A stretch of 44,943 bases of DNA from positions 1-44,943 of the forward strand of contig JAATFP010000094.1 in assembly GCA_015655125.1 (NCBI GenBank), written 5' to 3'. The stretch comes from Chitinophagales bacterium. GTDB lineage: Bacteria > Bacteroidota > Bacteroidia > Chitinophagales > Chitinophagaceae. Below, in pieces: positions 8,063-14,913 of this stretch. A model generated the notes under the pieces. That model searched no databases. It had not been told where the DNA came from and worked only from the letters and a program-made list of their open reading frames with translations. Each line of letters opens with the position of its first letter. The first letter of the stretch is position 1. The position numbers were made by a program, and so were the translations under genes.

Positions 8063-8572
8063 TTGAAAACCATTCTTAACAAACAGCAGCTCCAGTTGAT
8101 CATCTCCCGGCTATCTCACCAGTTGCTGGAAAATAACGATGACCTTTCTGATGTGGTGTTCATCGGTATTCAGCCGCGTGGCGTGCAGGTAAGTCAGCGC
8201 ATTGCGACGCAAATTCAATTGCTCAGTAAAAATACGCAGATACAATATGGTGTGCTTGACATTACTTTTTATCGGGATGATGTACGCGATGAACTGCATG
8301 TTGCCAATAAAACAGACATCAATTTTTCTATCGAAGGCAAGCGGGTTGTATTGATCGATGATGTGCTATACACCGGCCGTACGATCCGTGCCGCCCTGGA
8401 TGCTATACAGGATTTTGGCCGGCCGCAAAAAGTGGAACTTGCTGTACTCGTAGATCGCCGCTTCAACCGCGAACTGCCCATTCAACCCGATTTTTTCGGG
8501 ATTGCCATCGATACCCTGGTTTCCCAAAAAGTGAAAGTGGAATGGGAGCGGGAAGAAGTGGTGCTTTATTAA
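8063..8572 (+). CDS. pyrR: PyrR-type phosphoribosyltransferase (bifunctional pyr regulator / UPRTase)
   Basis: 169 residues with the type I phosphoribosyltransferase PRPP loop VVLIDDVLYTGRT (residues 95-107) and the PyrR-typical segments FIGIQPRGVQVSQRI and VLDITFYRDD. PyrR proteins bind pyr mRNA in a UMP-dependent way and also have weak uracil phosphoribosyltransferase activity. The start is TTG at 8063; no ATG precedes the conserved N-terminus. It lies 119 bases upstream of pyrB, which supports the pyrimidine role. I found no PyrR-binding-loop sequence in that gap and the pyrB promoter leaves no room for an attenuator leader, so RNA-level control here is doubtful. Confidence 0.88.
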   Translation: MKTILNKQQLQLIISRLSHQLLENNDDLSDVVFIGIQPRGVQVSQRIATQIQLLSKNTQIQYGVLDITFYRDDVRDELHVANKTDINFSIEGKRVVLIDDVLYTGRTIRAALDAIQDFGRPQKVELAVLVDRRFNRELPIQPDFFGIAIDTLVSQKVKVEWEREEVVLY

Positions 8573-8676
8573 TAAAGAACTAATAGTAAAAAAATTGTGC
8601 TTGTTTGAGATTATAACTATTAATGACGTTGTAAAAATTCTTAATTGTTAATTCTTAATTTTTAATTGATTTAATT

Positions 8677-8684
8677 TAGCTTTG
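8677..8684 (+). promoter_or_regulatory. pyrB -7 promoter element
   Basis: TAGCTTTG matches TAnnTTTG exactly and lies 7 bases before the pyrB ATG. No TTG sits at the ideal -33 spacing. Simple AATT-rich repeats precede it (8638-8675). Confidence 0.55.
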
Positions 8685-8691
8685 CTGCTTA

Positions 8692-9627
8692 ATGCGACTA
8701 TCTACAAAACATTTACTAGGCATTAAAGAACTTTCTGCGGAAGACATCTCTCTCATTTTATCTACAGCGCAACAATTTAAGGAAGTATTACAGCGGCCTG
8801 TTAAAAAGGTACCGTCTTTGCGTGATGTTACGATCGTAAATTTATTTTATGAAAATTCTACGCGCACGCGTATTTCATTTGAGCTTGCAGAAAAAAGATT
8901 AGGTGCGGATACCATTAATTTTTCCGCTTCGGCATCTTCTGTTTCTAAAGGCGAAACCCTCCTGGATACGGTAAACAATATCCTGAGCATGAAAGTAGAT
9001 ATGGTAGTGATGCGTCACAGCGCCAGCGGTGCGCCGCATTTTCTTGCAAAACATCTTCCTGAAACAGCCATTGTAAATGCAGGGGACGGCATCAACGAGC
9101 ATCCTACACAGGCTTTGCTGGATGCGTTTTCCATCACGGAAAAACTGGGTTCACTTGAAGGGAAAAAAATATTACTGATCGGTGATATCATGCATTCACG
9201 CGTTGCACTAAGCAATATTTATTTGTTGAATAAGATGGGTGCGCAAGTCATGCTTTCGGGACCGCCGACATTGATCCCACCGAACATCAAAGAAGCGATG
9301 GGCGTGCAGGTAGAATATAATCTTAAAAAAGCGTTGCAGTGGTGCGATGTTGCCAACGTATTGCGCATACAATTGGAGAGGCAGAACCAGGTATTATTTT
9401 CTTCACTTCGAGAATACAACCTTTCCTACGGGGTCACAAAAAAATTACTCGCGGAAGTAGATAAAGATATTGTGGTCATGCATCCGGGACCCATCAACCG
9501 CGGAGTAGAAATAGACAGCGACGTAGCCGATAGCCACCAATCCATTATTTTGCAGCAGGTAGAAAACGGAGTGGCGGTGAGGATGGCAGTGCTTTATCTG
9601 CTTGCAGGTAAAGCAAATAATAATTAA
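8692..9627 (+). CDS. pyrB: Aspartate carbamoyltransferase catalytic subunit
   Basis: 311 residues, standard length. It condenses carbamoyl phosphate with aspartate, the committed step of de novo pyrimidine synthesis. The carbamoyl-phosphate loop STRTR is at residues 56-60, the second substrate motif HPTQALLD begins at H137, and HPGPINRGVEI (about 264-274) completes the active site. A pyrI regulatory subunit gene is not present nearby. It sits between pyrR and coaD in the same direction, with its own promoter box almost touching the start codon; pyrE lies 2 kb further on. Confidence 0.97.
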   Translation: MRLSTKHLLGIKELSAEDISLILSTAQQFKEVLQRPVKKVPSLRDVTIVNLFYENSTRTRISFELAEKRLGADTINFSASASSVSKGETLLDTVNNILSMKVDMVVMRHSASGAPHFLAKHLPETAIVNAGDGINEHPTQALLDAFSITEKLGSLEGKKILLIGDIMHSRVALSNIYLLNKMGAQVMLSGPPTLIPPNIKEAMGVQVEYNLKKALQWCDVANVLRIQLERQNQVLFSSLREYNLSYGVTKKLLAEVDKDIVVMHPGPINRGVEIDSDVADSHQSIILQQVENGVAVRMAVLYLLAGKANNN

Positions 9628-9732
9628 TAGCTAATATTTAATAATTCCTTTAACTTGTTGGCCTGTTATCATTTCATCATCTCTGATAATTCGAATGAAT
9701 TATTAATTATTCACTATTAGTTATTAATTAAT
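9628..9732. repeat. AT-rich inverted repeat filling the pyrB-coaD spacer
   Basis: The left arm (about 9615-9650, AATTAATAGCTAATATTTAA) is the imperfect reverse complement of the right arm (about 9697-9732, GAATTATTAATTATTCACTA and onward to the coaD ATG). The arms end at the stop and start codons of the flanking genes. Confidence 0.55.
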
Positions 9733-10218
9733 ATGAGAGTCTGCCTTTTTCCCGGAACCTTTGACCCGGTCACCCTCGGTCATATCGATATCATCAACCG
9801 CGCACTTCCTTTATTTGACAAAGTAATCATCGGCATTGGCCTCAATGTAAATAAACAGCCGATGTTCAGCGAACAACAACGTGTTCAATGGCTGAAAGAC
9901 ATTTACCGCAACAACGAAAAAGTGGAAGCGCTCGTGTACGAAGGACTAACCGTGGATTGCTGCAAAGAGCATCATGCCAATTTCATACTGCGGGGCATTC
10001 GCTATGTGAACGATTTTGAATATGAAAAAGCGATCGCTGATATGAATCGCAGTCTGGCAGAACATATTGAAACCGTTTTTCTTACCTGTCTTCCACAATA
10101 CACATCCGTGGCAAGTACCCTCGTTCGGGATGTGCTGAAAAATGGTGGCGACGTTTCTCAGTTCCTTCCGGAAGAAGTAAATAAATCTATTCTCAAAGAT
10201 AAAAATGGTGCAGAATAA
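9733..10218 (+). CDS. coaD: Phosphopantetheine adenylyltransferase
   Basis: 161 residues, typical for CoaD. It transfers AMP from ATP to 4'-phosphopantetheine to make dephospho-CoA, the penultimate step of coenzyme A synthesis. The nucleotidyltransferase motif TLGH is at residues 14-17 inside PGTFDPVTLGHIDI, RGIRYVNDFEYE at 88-99, and the second ATP motif VASTLVR (family ISSTxVR) at 126-132. The last 14 bases overlap the start of the thioesterase gene in another frame, so the two are co-transcribed and probably translationally coupled. Confidence 0.97.
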   Translation: MRVCLFPGTFDPVTLGHIDIINRALPLFDKVIIGIGLNVNKQPMFSEQQRVQWLKDIYRNNEKVEALVYEGLTVDCCKEHHANFILRGIRYVNDFEYEKAIADMNRSLAEHIETVFLTCLPQYTSVASTLVRDVLKNGGDVSQFLPEEVNKSILKDKNGAE

Positions 10219-10657
10219 CGACACAATATGGTTCAATAAAAGCCTTTCCGTAGCAGACCTGTCCGGCGTTACGCCGGATACGATGGGACAGCATCTCGGA
10301 ATGGAATTTGTCGATGTAGGTCCCGCATCCCTTAAGATGCGCATGCCCGTAGACAACCGAACCCATCAACCTTATGGCTTATTGCATGGCGGAGCGAGTT
10401 GCGCCTTAGCTGAAACTGTGGGCAGCGTGGCATCCTTTCTTGTAATTGATAGTACCAAACAAGTTTGCGTTGGGCTGGAAATTAATGCCAATCATGTCCG
10501 CGGGGTTCGTTCAGGCTTTGTAACAGCCACCGCCACTCCGCTGCATCTTGGCGCAACCACGCATGTATGGGACATTAAAATAAATGATGACAACGGAAAG
10601 CTGGTGTGTGTAAGCAGGCTTACAGTCGCTATATTGAATAGGAATAGTAAGGGGTAA
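10205..10657 (+). CDS. Hotdog-fold acyl-CoA thioesterase (PaaI/YbdB/MenI type)
   Basis: 150 residues with the hotdog thioesterase core: HQPYGLLHGGASCALAETVGS (about 57-77, active-site HGG and the catalytic acid Glu two turns later), then GLEINANHVRGVRSG and the C-terminal strand KLVCVSRLTVAILN. Enzymes of this family cleave small aromatic or isoprenoid-pathway CoA esters; in Bacteroidota members act in menaquinone synthesis (1,4-dihydroxy-2-naphthoyl-CoA hydrolysis) or as general housekeeping hydrolases. The sequence alone does not decide between these. It overlaps coaD by 14 bases. Confidence 0.88.
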   Translation: MVQNNDTIWFNKSLSVADLSGVTPDTMGQHLGMEFVDVGPASLKMRMPVDNRTHQPYGLLHGGASCALAETVGSVASFLVIDSTKQVCVGLEINANHVRGVRSGFVTATATPLHLGATTHVWDIKINDDNGKLVCVSRLTVAILNRNSKG

Positions 10658-10743
10658 TTTTATTTAATAGTTTCTTTATTTTCCAGTTTAATAATCACGG
10701 GTGGCTGATTTAGAAATAAATAAGTCCGGTAAAAATTAACTCA

Positions 10744-11373
10744 TTACGGTTCGTCAAAGAATTTATGCATGATTTCCTTAATCGAGCCGTAAGTAAGTGC
10801 CATGGGCGTTCTGATGTCTTTCGTTTTGAACCACTGGAGGCTGGTGATATTTTCTTCCAGTTGCGGAACAAGTTTCTGATCCGTTTCACAGGTGAAGTAG
10901 AACCAATGCGTAGTTTTTAAATAATGCTTGCCATACGCATTGTAAGTGTGGTAGGTTTCGCCTACTTTCTTTTTCAGGAACAGATTCCTTACACCGGTTT
11001 CTTCTTCTATTTCACGTGTGGCGGCGGCTTCCGGAGATTCCTTCTTTTCAATTTTCCCTTTCGGAAGATCCCATTTATCCAGCCTGAAGATGAATAACAG
11101 CTCCTTTTTGTGATTCTGTACAATGCCGCCAGCAGCTTCGATGCTGGTAAAATGTTTGAAAAACATCTTTTTCAACTTCTTAAAATCCTTGTCGAATACA
11201 ACGCCTGCGTGAAAATTTTCTTTTTTGATCTCGTGCAGCAAAGAATTGATAGCCGGCGTAGACAACTCATCGATAAAAACGGCATCCGGGTGATGGAGCA
11301 ATTCGTTCAGTTCGGCTGTCAATTCATCACACAGGAAAACAGGCTTTTCATCGAAGTAGATCTTTAATTGCAT
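10744..11373 (-). CDS. NUDIX hydrolase family protein
   Basis: 209 residues from the ATG at 11371-11373 (MQLKIYFDEKPVF). The frame is open further upstream to 11484, but a -7 box at 11392-11399 lies between, so the shorter start is preferred. The N-terminal 75 residues form a small unassigned domain; a NUDIX fold follows (about 78-205) with a full NUDIX box, G-x5-E-x7-REIEEETGV, read in GKIEKKESPEAAATREIEEE. NUDIX enzymes split nucleoside diphosphates linked to another group, using Mg2+ held by the Glu residues. Substrate unknown. Convergent with the coaD operon and divergent from pyrE. Confidence 0.85.
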   Translation of the reverse strand: MQLKIYFDEKPVFLCDELTAELNELLHHPDAVFIDELSTPAINSLLHEIKKENFHAGVVFDKDFKKLKKMFFKHFTSIEAAGGIVQNHKKELLFIFRLDKWDLPKGKIEKKESPEAAATREIEEETGVRNLFLKKKVGETYHTYNAYGKHYLKTTHWFYFTCETDQKLVPQLEENITSLQWFKTKDIRTPMALTYGSIKEIMHKFFDEP

Positions 11374-11391
11374 AGATAGAATATGTTTCTG

Positions 11392-11399
11392 CAAAATTA
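11392..11399 (-). promoter_or_regulatory. -7 promoter element of the NUDIX gene
   Basis: TAATTTTG on the minus strand matches TAnnTTTG and lies 18 bases before the ATG, supporting the shorter start. Confidence 0.5.
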
Positions 11400-11568
11400 G
11401 GTTAAAGCGAGTCCCCTGCGGCGAAATTAATTCCCGGCAGAGTTCGCGGAAGGAGCAGATATATTTCTTATTACTAGTTCGCAACCGCAGTAAATTTTAT
11501 ACCGTAGGTGAACAACCTTTCTGCAAAATAATCCGTGCAATCTATTTAATCATCTTAAAATCTGTGTT

Positions 11569-11576
11569 TATCTTTG
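11569..11576 (+). promoter_or_regulatory. pyrE -7 promoter element
   Basis: TATCTTTG matches TAnnTTTG and ends 4 bases before the pyrE ATG. With the rnpB spacing of 5 bases to the start point, transcription would begin at the A of the ATG. Confidence 0.6.
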
Positions 11577-11580
11577 AGGC

Positions 11581-12210
11581 ATGACAAACGAAACTGCTGT
11601 TGCAGAAAAATTATTACAGGTGAATGCGGTGAAATTGAGTCCGGAAAAGCCTTACACCTGGGCCAGCGGATGGAAAAGCCCGATCTATTGTGACAACCGA
11701 AAAGTATTGTCCCATCCTTACGAGCGGGATTTTATTAAAAGTGAATTGTGTAGTGTCATCTTCGAAAAATTTCCGGATGTGGATGCTTTGGCAGGAGTAG
11801 CTACCGCCGGGATTGCGTGGGGCGCTTTAGCGGCTGACCAGTTAAAATATCCTTACATGTACGTTCGTCCGAAGCCTAAAGAGCATGGAATGGGCAACCA
11901 GATAGAAGGTGATTTCACTACCGGTCAGCGTATCCTGGTGATAGAGGATCTCATTTCTACAGGTAAAAGCAGTTTGCAGGTATGTGAAGTGCTGAGAAAT
12001 GCCGGCATGGAAGTTACCGGCATGGTTTCTATCTTCAACTATGGATTTCCGCTGGCGGCACATGCTTTTGCTGCGGCAAAGATCCCGTTTTATTCGCTCA
12101 CAAATTACGAAATACTGCTTGATCTGGCCGTTCGTAAAGGAACGGTATCGGCGGATCAGTTAAATACATTGTTAAACTGGCGCAATAATCCTGCGGAGTG
12201 GCAGGGATAA
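11581..12210 (+). CDS. pyrE: Orotate phosphoribosyltransferase
   Basis: 209 residues. It joins orotate to PRPP to give orotidine 5'-phosphate, step five of UMP synthesis. The PRPP loop ILVIEDLISTGKSS (118-131) has the OPRTase form, and the N-terminal YTWASGWKSPIYCDNR (25-40) and RPKPKEHGMGNQIEG (96-110) carry the substrate loop residues. It lies about 2 kb from pyrR and pyrB with unrelated genes between, so the pyrimidine genes are clustered but not one operon. A promoter box sits right at its start. Confidence 0.97.
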   Translation: MTNETAVAEKLLQVNAVKLSPEKPYTWASGWKSPIYCDNRKVLSHPYERDFIKSELCSVIFEKFPDVDALAGVATAGIAWGALAADQLKYPYMYVRPKPKEHGMGNQIEGDFTTGQRILVIEDLISTGKSSLQVCEVLRNAGMEVTGMVSIFNYGFPLAAHAFAAAKIPFYSLTNYEILLDLAVRKGTVSADQLNTLLNWRNNPAEWQG

Positions 12211-12241
12211 AATATCTTTATAATTCTTAAAAAACAGGAGT

Positions 12242-12604
12242 ATGAAAAAAATTCAACTAACAATCGTCGCCTTGCTTGGATTGGTGATGATGTCTTTCGC
12301 TCAGCAAAAAGCAGTGCAGAAAGTGGTGATCAAAACACCGACCGTACAATGTGAAATGTGCAAGGACAGGATCGAAAAATACCTTTTCCGCGAGGAGGGC
12401 GTAACCGCGTCTAACGTAGATATCAAGAAAAAGACGACGACTGTGACGTTTTTAACGGATCGAACGAACGTTGAAAACATCAAAGCGGCTATTTCAAATG
12501 CCGGATTTGATGCTGATGATGTTACTGCAGAGGAAGCAGCGTATAAAAAGCTTCCGAAATGTTGCAAGAAACCGGAAGAAACGAAGCCGGCAACGACCAA
12601 CTAA
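12242..12604 (+). CDS. Secreted heavy-metal-associated (HMA) domain protein
   Basis: 120 residues with a signal peptide (MKKIQLTIVALLGLVMMSFA, cleavage before Q21). The mature protein is an HMA/ferredoxin-like fold (about 25-95): the metal loop CEMC (C37, C40), the strand NVDIKKKTTTVTFLTD and the helix NVENIKAAISNAGFDADD. Cytosolic copper chaperones have the same fold, but this one is exported and ends in KLPKCCKK, two adjacent Cys (107-108) that could add metal ligands or a disulfide. A role in periplasmic metal handling is inferred. It follows pyrE by 31 bases and is closed by a strong terminator, so it may share the pyrE transcript. Confidence 0.85.
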   Translation: MKKIQLTIVALLGLVMMSFAQQKAVQKVVIKTPTVQCEMCKDRIEKYLFREEGVTASNVDIKKKTTTVTFLTDRTNVENIKAAISNAGFDADDVTAEEAAYKKLPKCCKKPEETKPATTN

Positions 12605-12625
12605 TAAGAACACCTTGTTAAAAAA

Positions 12626-12654
12626 GGCAATGTCCATCGGCATTGCCTTTTTTT
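12626..12654 (+). terminator. Rho-independent terminator after pyrE and the HMA gene
   Basis: GGCAATG (12626-12632) pairs with CATTGCC (12641-12647) around an 8-base loop, followed by seven T and preceded by A-rich sequence that extends the stem. Confidence 0.9.
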
Positions 12655-12749
12655 GTGCCCATTTGAAAGTGCACGGAATAAGCGGTTTGTTTAATGTTAT
12701 GAAAAAAATATAACAGGTTAGATAACAGCGCTTTATAAAATATCTAACA

Positions 12750-13208
12750 CTATCTGAATAGTGAGAAATTCTGCTTCGTTGTATAATCCACATTGAAATT
12801 CTTATAGATTCCTGCCTTACCCACCTTTACTGTACCGAGCAATCTTACGGCTATTTCTTTACTGAACAGGCTATTCAAACCATTCTTCAGGAGATTTTTC
12901 ATGTCCAGACTGACCTGTAACGGAATCGTAAAAACGTCGCGTTTTGGAACGGTGATCTGGAGATTTTGTGTTGAATGTCCGAGGAAACTGCTGTCGACAT
13001 AAATGTCCAGATCGGTGCGGTTTAATTCCAATCCGAAATTATTTGGATTGTAATATACCAGTTCCACTTTCAAAACTGCGTCTGAAAAAGTAATATTCTC
13101 CAAAGTGAGGTTTTTAAATTCCCGGAATTCCAGGTCTTTTGGTTCACGACAGGATGTCATAAAAAGGGTGGCAAGCAACAATGTGAAGAAGATAGTGAAA
13201 AGTTTCAT
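12750..13208 (-). CDS. LEA14-like (type 2 LEA / WHy domain) lipoprotein
   Basis: 152 residues with a lipoprotein signal (MKLFTIFFTLLLATLFMTSC, lipid Cys 20). The rest is one LEA14-type beta-sandwich: VELVYYNPNNFGLELNRTDLDIYVD, with the hallmark N-P-N segment, then GHSTQNLQITVPKRDVFTIPLQV and a C-terminal strand pair. Such proteins are linked to desiccation or stress tolerance in plants; their bacterial role is not well defined. Expected in the periplasm, attached to a membrane. No partner gene is obvious, and the neighbouring 700 bases are AT-rich and empty. Confidence 0.8.
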   Translation of the reverse strand: MKLFTIFFTLLLATLFMTSCREPKDLEFREFKNLTLENITFSDAVLKVELVYYNPNNFGLELNRTDLDIYVDSSFLGHSTQNLQITVPKRDVFTIPLQVSLDMKNLLKNGLNSLFSKEIAVRLLGTVKVGKAGIYKNFNVDYTTKQNFSLFR

Positions 13209-13903
13209 TTACGGAAGCTGATTTTGCAGATGCAATATACCAAAGAGTGGGAGATTGATAAAAATTGATTTGTATAATCTCAGTAATAAATACTAAATAT
13301 TATAGAAATAATAATTTATAAACACAAATTTAATTAAAATTATTTAGCTACTATATTTAGTTAGTAATAATAATTTTAATTAATTGAAAATTATTATTTT
13401 ATAATTTTTATAATTTATTTTTAATAAAATTAAAAAACATCTTCATAGAAATATTTATGTATAATTCTCTACAGATTTGAAAAATTATATTAAATTTATT
13501 TTTATTAATTTAAAATGTTGATATTTAATTTAGTAATTAAATTATATGAACTTTTATTTTATTTAAAAGTTTATATTTTAAATAAGTAAAATTTAATCAA
13601 AGTTAAATTATCATTTTTTCGCCTTTATTTTATAAAACTACCATATACCTTGAGTAAAATTTCAGGTGTTATGATCGCTTCTAATGATCTTTGGGGAATA
13701 TTAAATAAATGGCATTATGTCTTAAATTTTAATTATAACCTATATTTTGAGTCACTAATCGAACAAATTAAATTTTTTCAAAAAAATAATGTATAAATTG
13801 ATTTATTGTTTAGTAAAAACATTTTTTAATCAATAATATTTAACAAAAAGCCATTTATGAGAATTTTTGTACGTATAAATGTGGAAATTACGGTAAGCAT
13901 ATT
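13209..13903. other. Extremely AT-rich, gene-free stretch of about 0.7 kb
   Basis: By eye well over 80 percent A+T from about 13260 to 13900, against a clearly higher G+C in the flanking genes. There is no coding frame of note; runs of A and T and TTAATTAA-like words dominate. No long direct repeat or iteron was seen. It precedes a perfect promoter and the surface-protein block, so it could be a nucleoid-protein-silenced region, a transfer scar or an upstream control region. Confidence 0.75.
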
Positions 13904-13933
13904 TTGATTTTAAAAAAACGCATATTATGTTTG
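13904..13933 (+). promoter_or_regulatory. Perfect Bacteroidota promoter at the edge of the AT-rich stretch
   Basis: TTG (13904-13906), exactly 19 bases, TATGTTTG (13926-13933). The predicted transcript begins near 13938, 12 bases before the ATG of the small ORF. Confidence 0.7.
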
Positions 13934-13949
13934 CATTCAGAAACGAAGA

Positions 13950-14189
13950 ATGACTGTTACCTCTGTCATCTCGGTTTCGTACCTCTCCAATCTTCTGCGA
14001 ACAGATACAGATTATCTGCCGACCACCCGAAACATTAAACCACAAAAGATGAAAAAATTATACCTATACATTCTTTCCGCGTACCATTTAATGAACGATG
14101 CTATTCATTTGCATTTCTTCCCATCGGAACGGCCTCAGCAGTTGATGGAGGTTTATGTGTACAGCCGGGATCTGAAGAACCGGTTGTAA
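13950..14189 (+). CDS. Small hypothetical protein
   Basis: 79 codons from ATG 13950; a shorter alternative starts at ATG 14049 (MKKLYLYILSAYHLMNDAIH, 46 residues). The upstream promoter is a textbook match and its predicted start point is 12 bases before the longer ATG. The product has no recognisable domain; the second half begins like a membrane or signal segment and ends in a charged tail (EVYVYSRDLKNRL). It may instead be the 5' leader of the next gene at 14314. Moderate to low confidence that it is translated. Confidence 0.35.
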   Translation: MTVTSVISVSYLSNLLRTDTDYLPTTRNIKPQKMKKLYLYILSAYHLMNDAIHLHFFPSERPQQLMEVYVYSRDLKNRL

Positions 14190-14313
14190 TACAGGTATAC
14201 AGTTGCTATAGTAGTAAAACTGTTAATTTATCATTTTTCCCGATCCATTATTCATTGTAAGAACTTTTATCCTGAAAGCCGCTTAGAGCGTACATTTTAA
14301 AAGTAATTATATA

Positions 14314-14685
14314 ATGAAGAAGTTTTTTTACATCGTAATGATCTTGTTGGCCGCTACCGTCACCGTTTCGGCACAAGTTGTAAATGCAAATGGGGAAGTC
14401 AAGATCGAGGGATTTACAGCAAAGATCAATCAGGGTAGTCTGGTGATGAACTGGAAAAGTGGTCAACCGGAAACAAGTAACTGGCAGGTACAGGGGAGCG
14501 AAGATGGCAAATTGTACATTACCATAGGGTTTGTATTTGGCCAGGATCCTTCCAAAAAGGACAATCAATTTAGTTTTAAACAACCGGTGGCGAAGATCAG
14601 GCCGGGACTAAAATATTACAGGGTGTTGCTGATGGAAAGTGAAGACAGGGCCGTAGCGAGCAATGGCATCAGGCTGGAAAAATAA
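14314..14685 (+). CDS. Small secreted beta-domain protein
   Basis: 123 residues, signal peptide MKKFFYIVMILLAATVTVSA. The mature 100 residues (NGEVKIEGFTAKINQGSLVMNWKS, NWQVQGSEDGKLYITIGFVFG, GLKYYRVLLMESEDRAVAS) match the immunoglobulin/fibronectin-like domain that usually sits just before the sorting tail of large T9SS cargo proteins (pattern W-x-V-x-G-S-x-D-G-K, then YYR). Here it stands alone, without a sorting tail. It is upstream of a 1770-residue surface protein but separated from it by a strong terminator, so it is an independent unit. Confidence 0.75.
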   Translation: MKKFFYIVMILLAATVTVSAQVVNANGEVKIEGFTAKINQGSLVMNWKSGQPETSNWQVQGSEDGKLYITIGFVFGQDPSKKDNQFSFKQPVAKIRPGLKYYRVLLMESEDRAVASNGIRLEK

Positions 14686-14750
14686 TTACCGGCAACAGGA
14701 CCGGAAAACTCGTTTTCTTTGGGGGTTACAGAACCAAAAGGTTCTTAACA

Positions 14751-14780
14751 AGAGCTGTATTTCTATACAGCTCTTTTTTT
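14751..14780 (+). terminator. Strong rho-independent terminator
   Basis: AGAGCTGTAT (14751-14760) and ATACAGCTCT (14765-14774) form a perfect 10-bp stem with a 4-base loop, then a run of T to 14780. Confidence 0.92.
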
Positions 14781-14845
14781 GTTAGGCCATTATGGTTATG
14801 TTAAGAATTTTATATCCGAAACGATGTATTCTTGCTTTTTTTAGT

Positions 14846-14853
14846 TAAATTTG
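14846..14853 (+). promoter_or_regulatory. -7 element before the large surface protein gene
   Basis: TAAATTTG matches TAnnTTTG exactly, 60 bases before the ATG at 14914. No TTG stands at the ideal -33 spacing. Confidence 0.5.
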
Positions 14854-14913
14854 GCTCTATTTCCCGTATCTAGCCACCGTTCCATTTACTGCTAATTTAT
14901 TTATATAAAAAGT

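Noticed and set aside
11374..11484. Longer N-terminus of the NUDIX protein
   Set aside because: A -7 promoter box lies inside this stretch, so it is probably upstream of the transcript.
13260..13900. Replication origin or plasmid-type iterons in the AT-rich stretch
   Set aside because: I see no DnaA-box cluster, no iterons and no dnaA or rep gene nearby.
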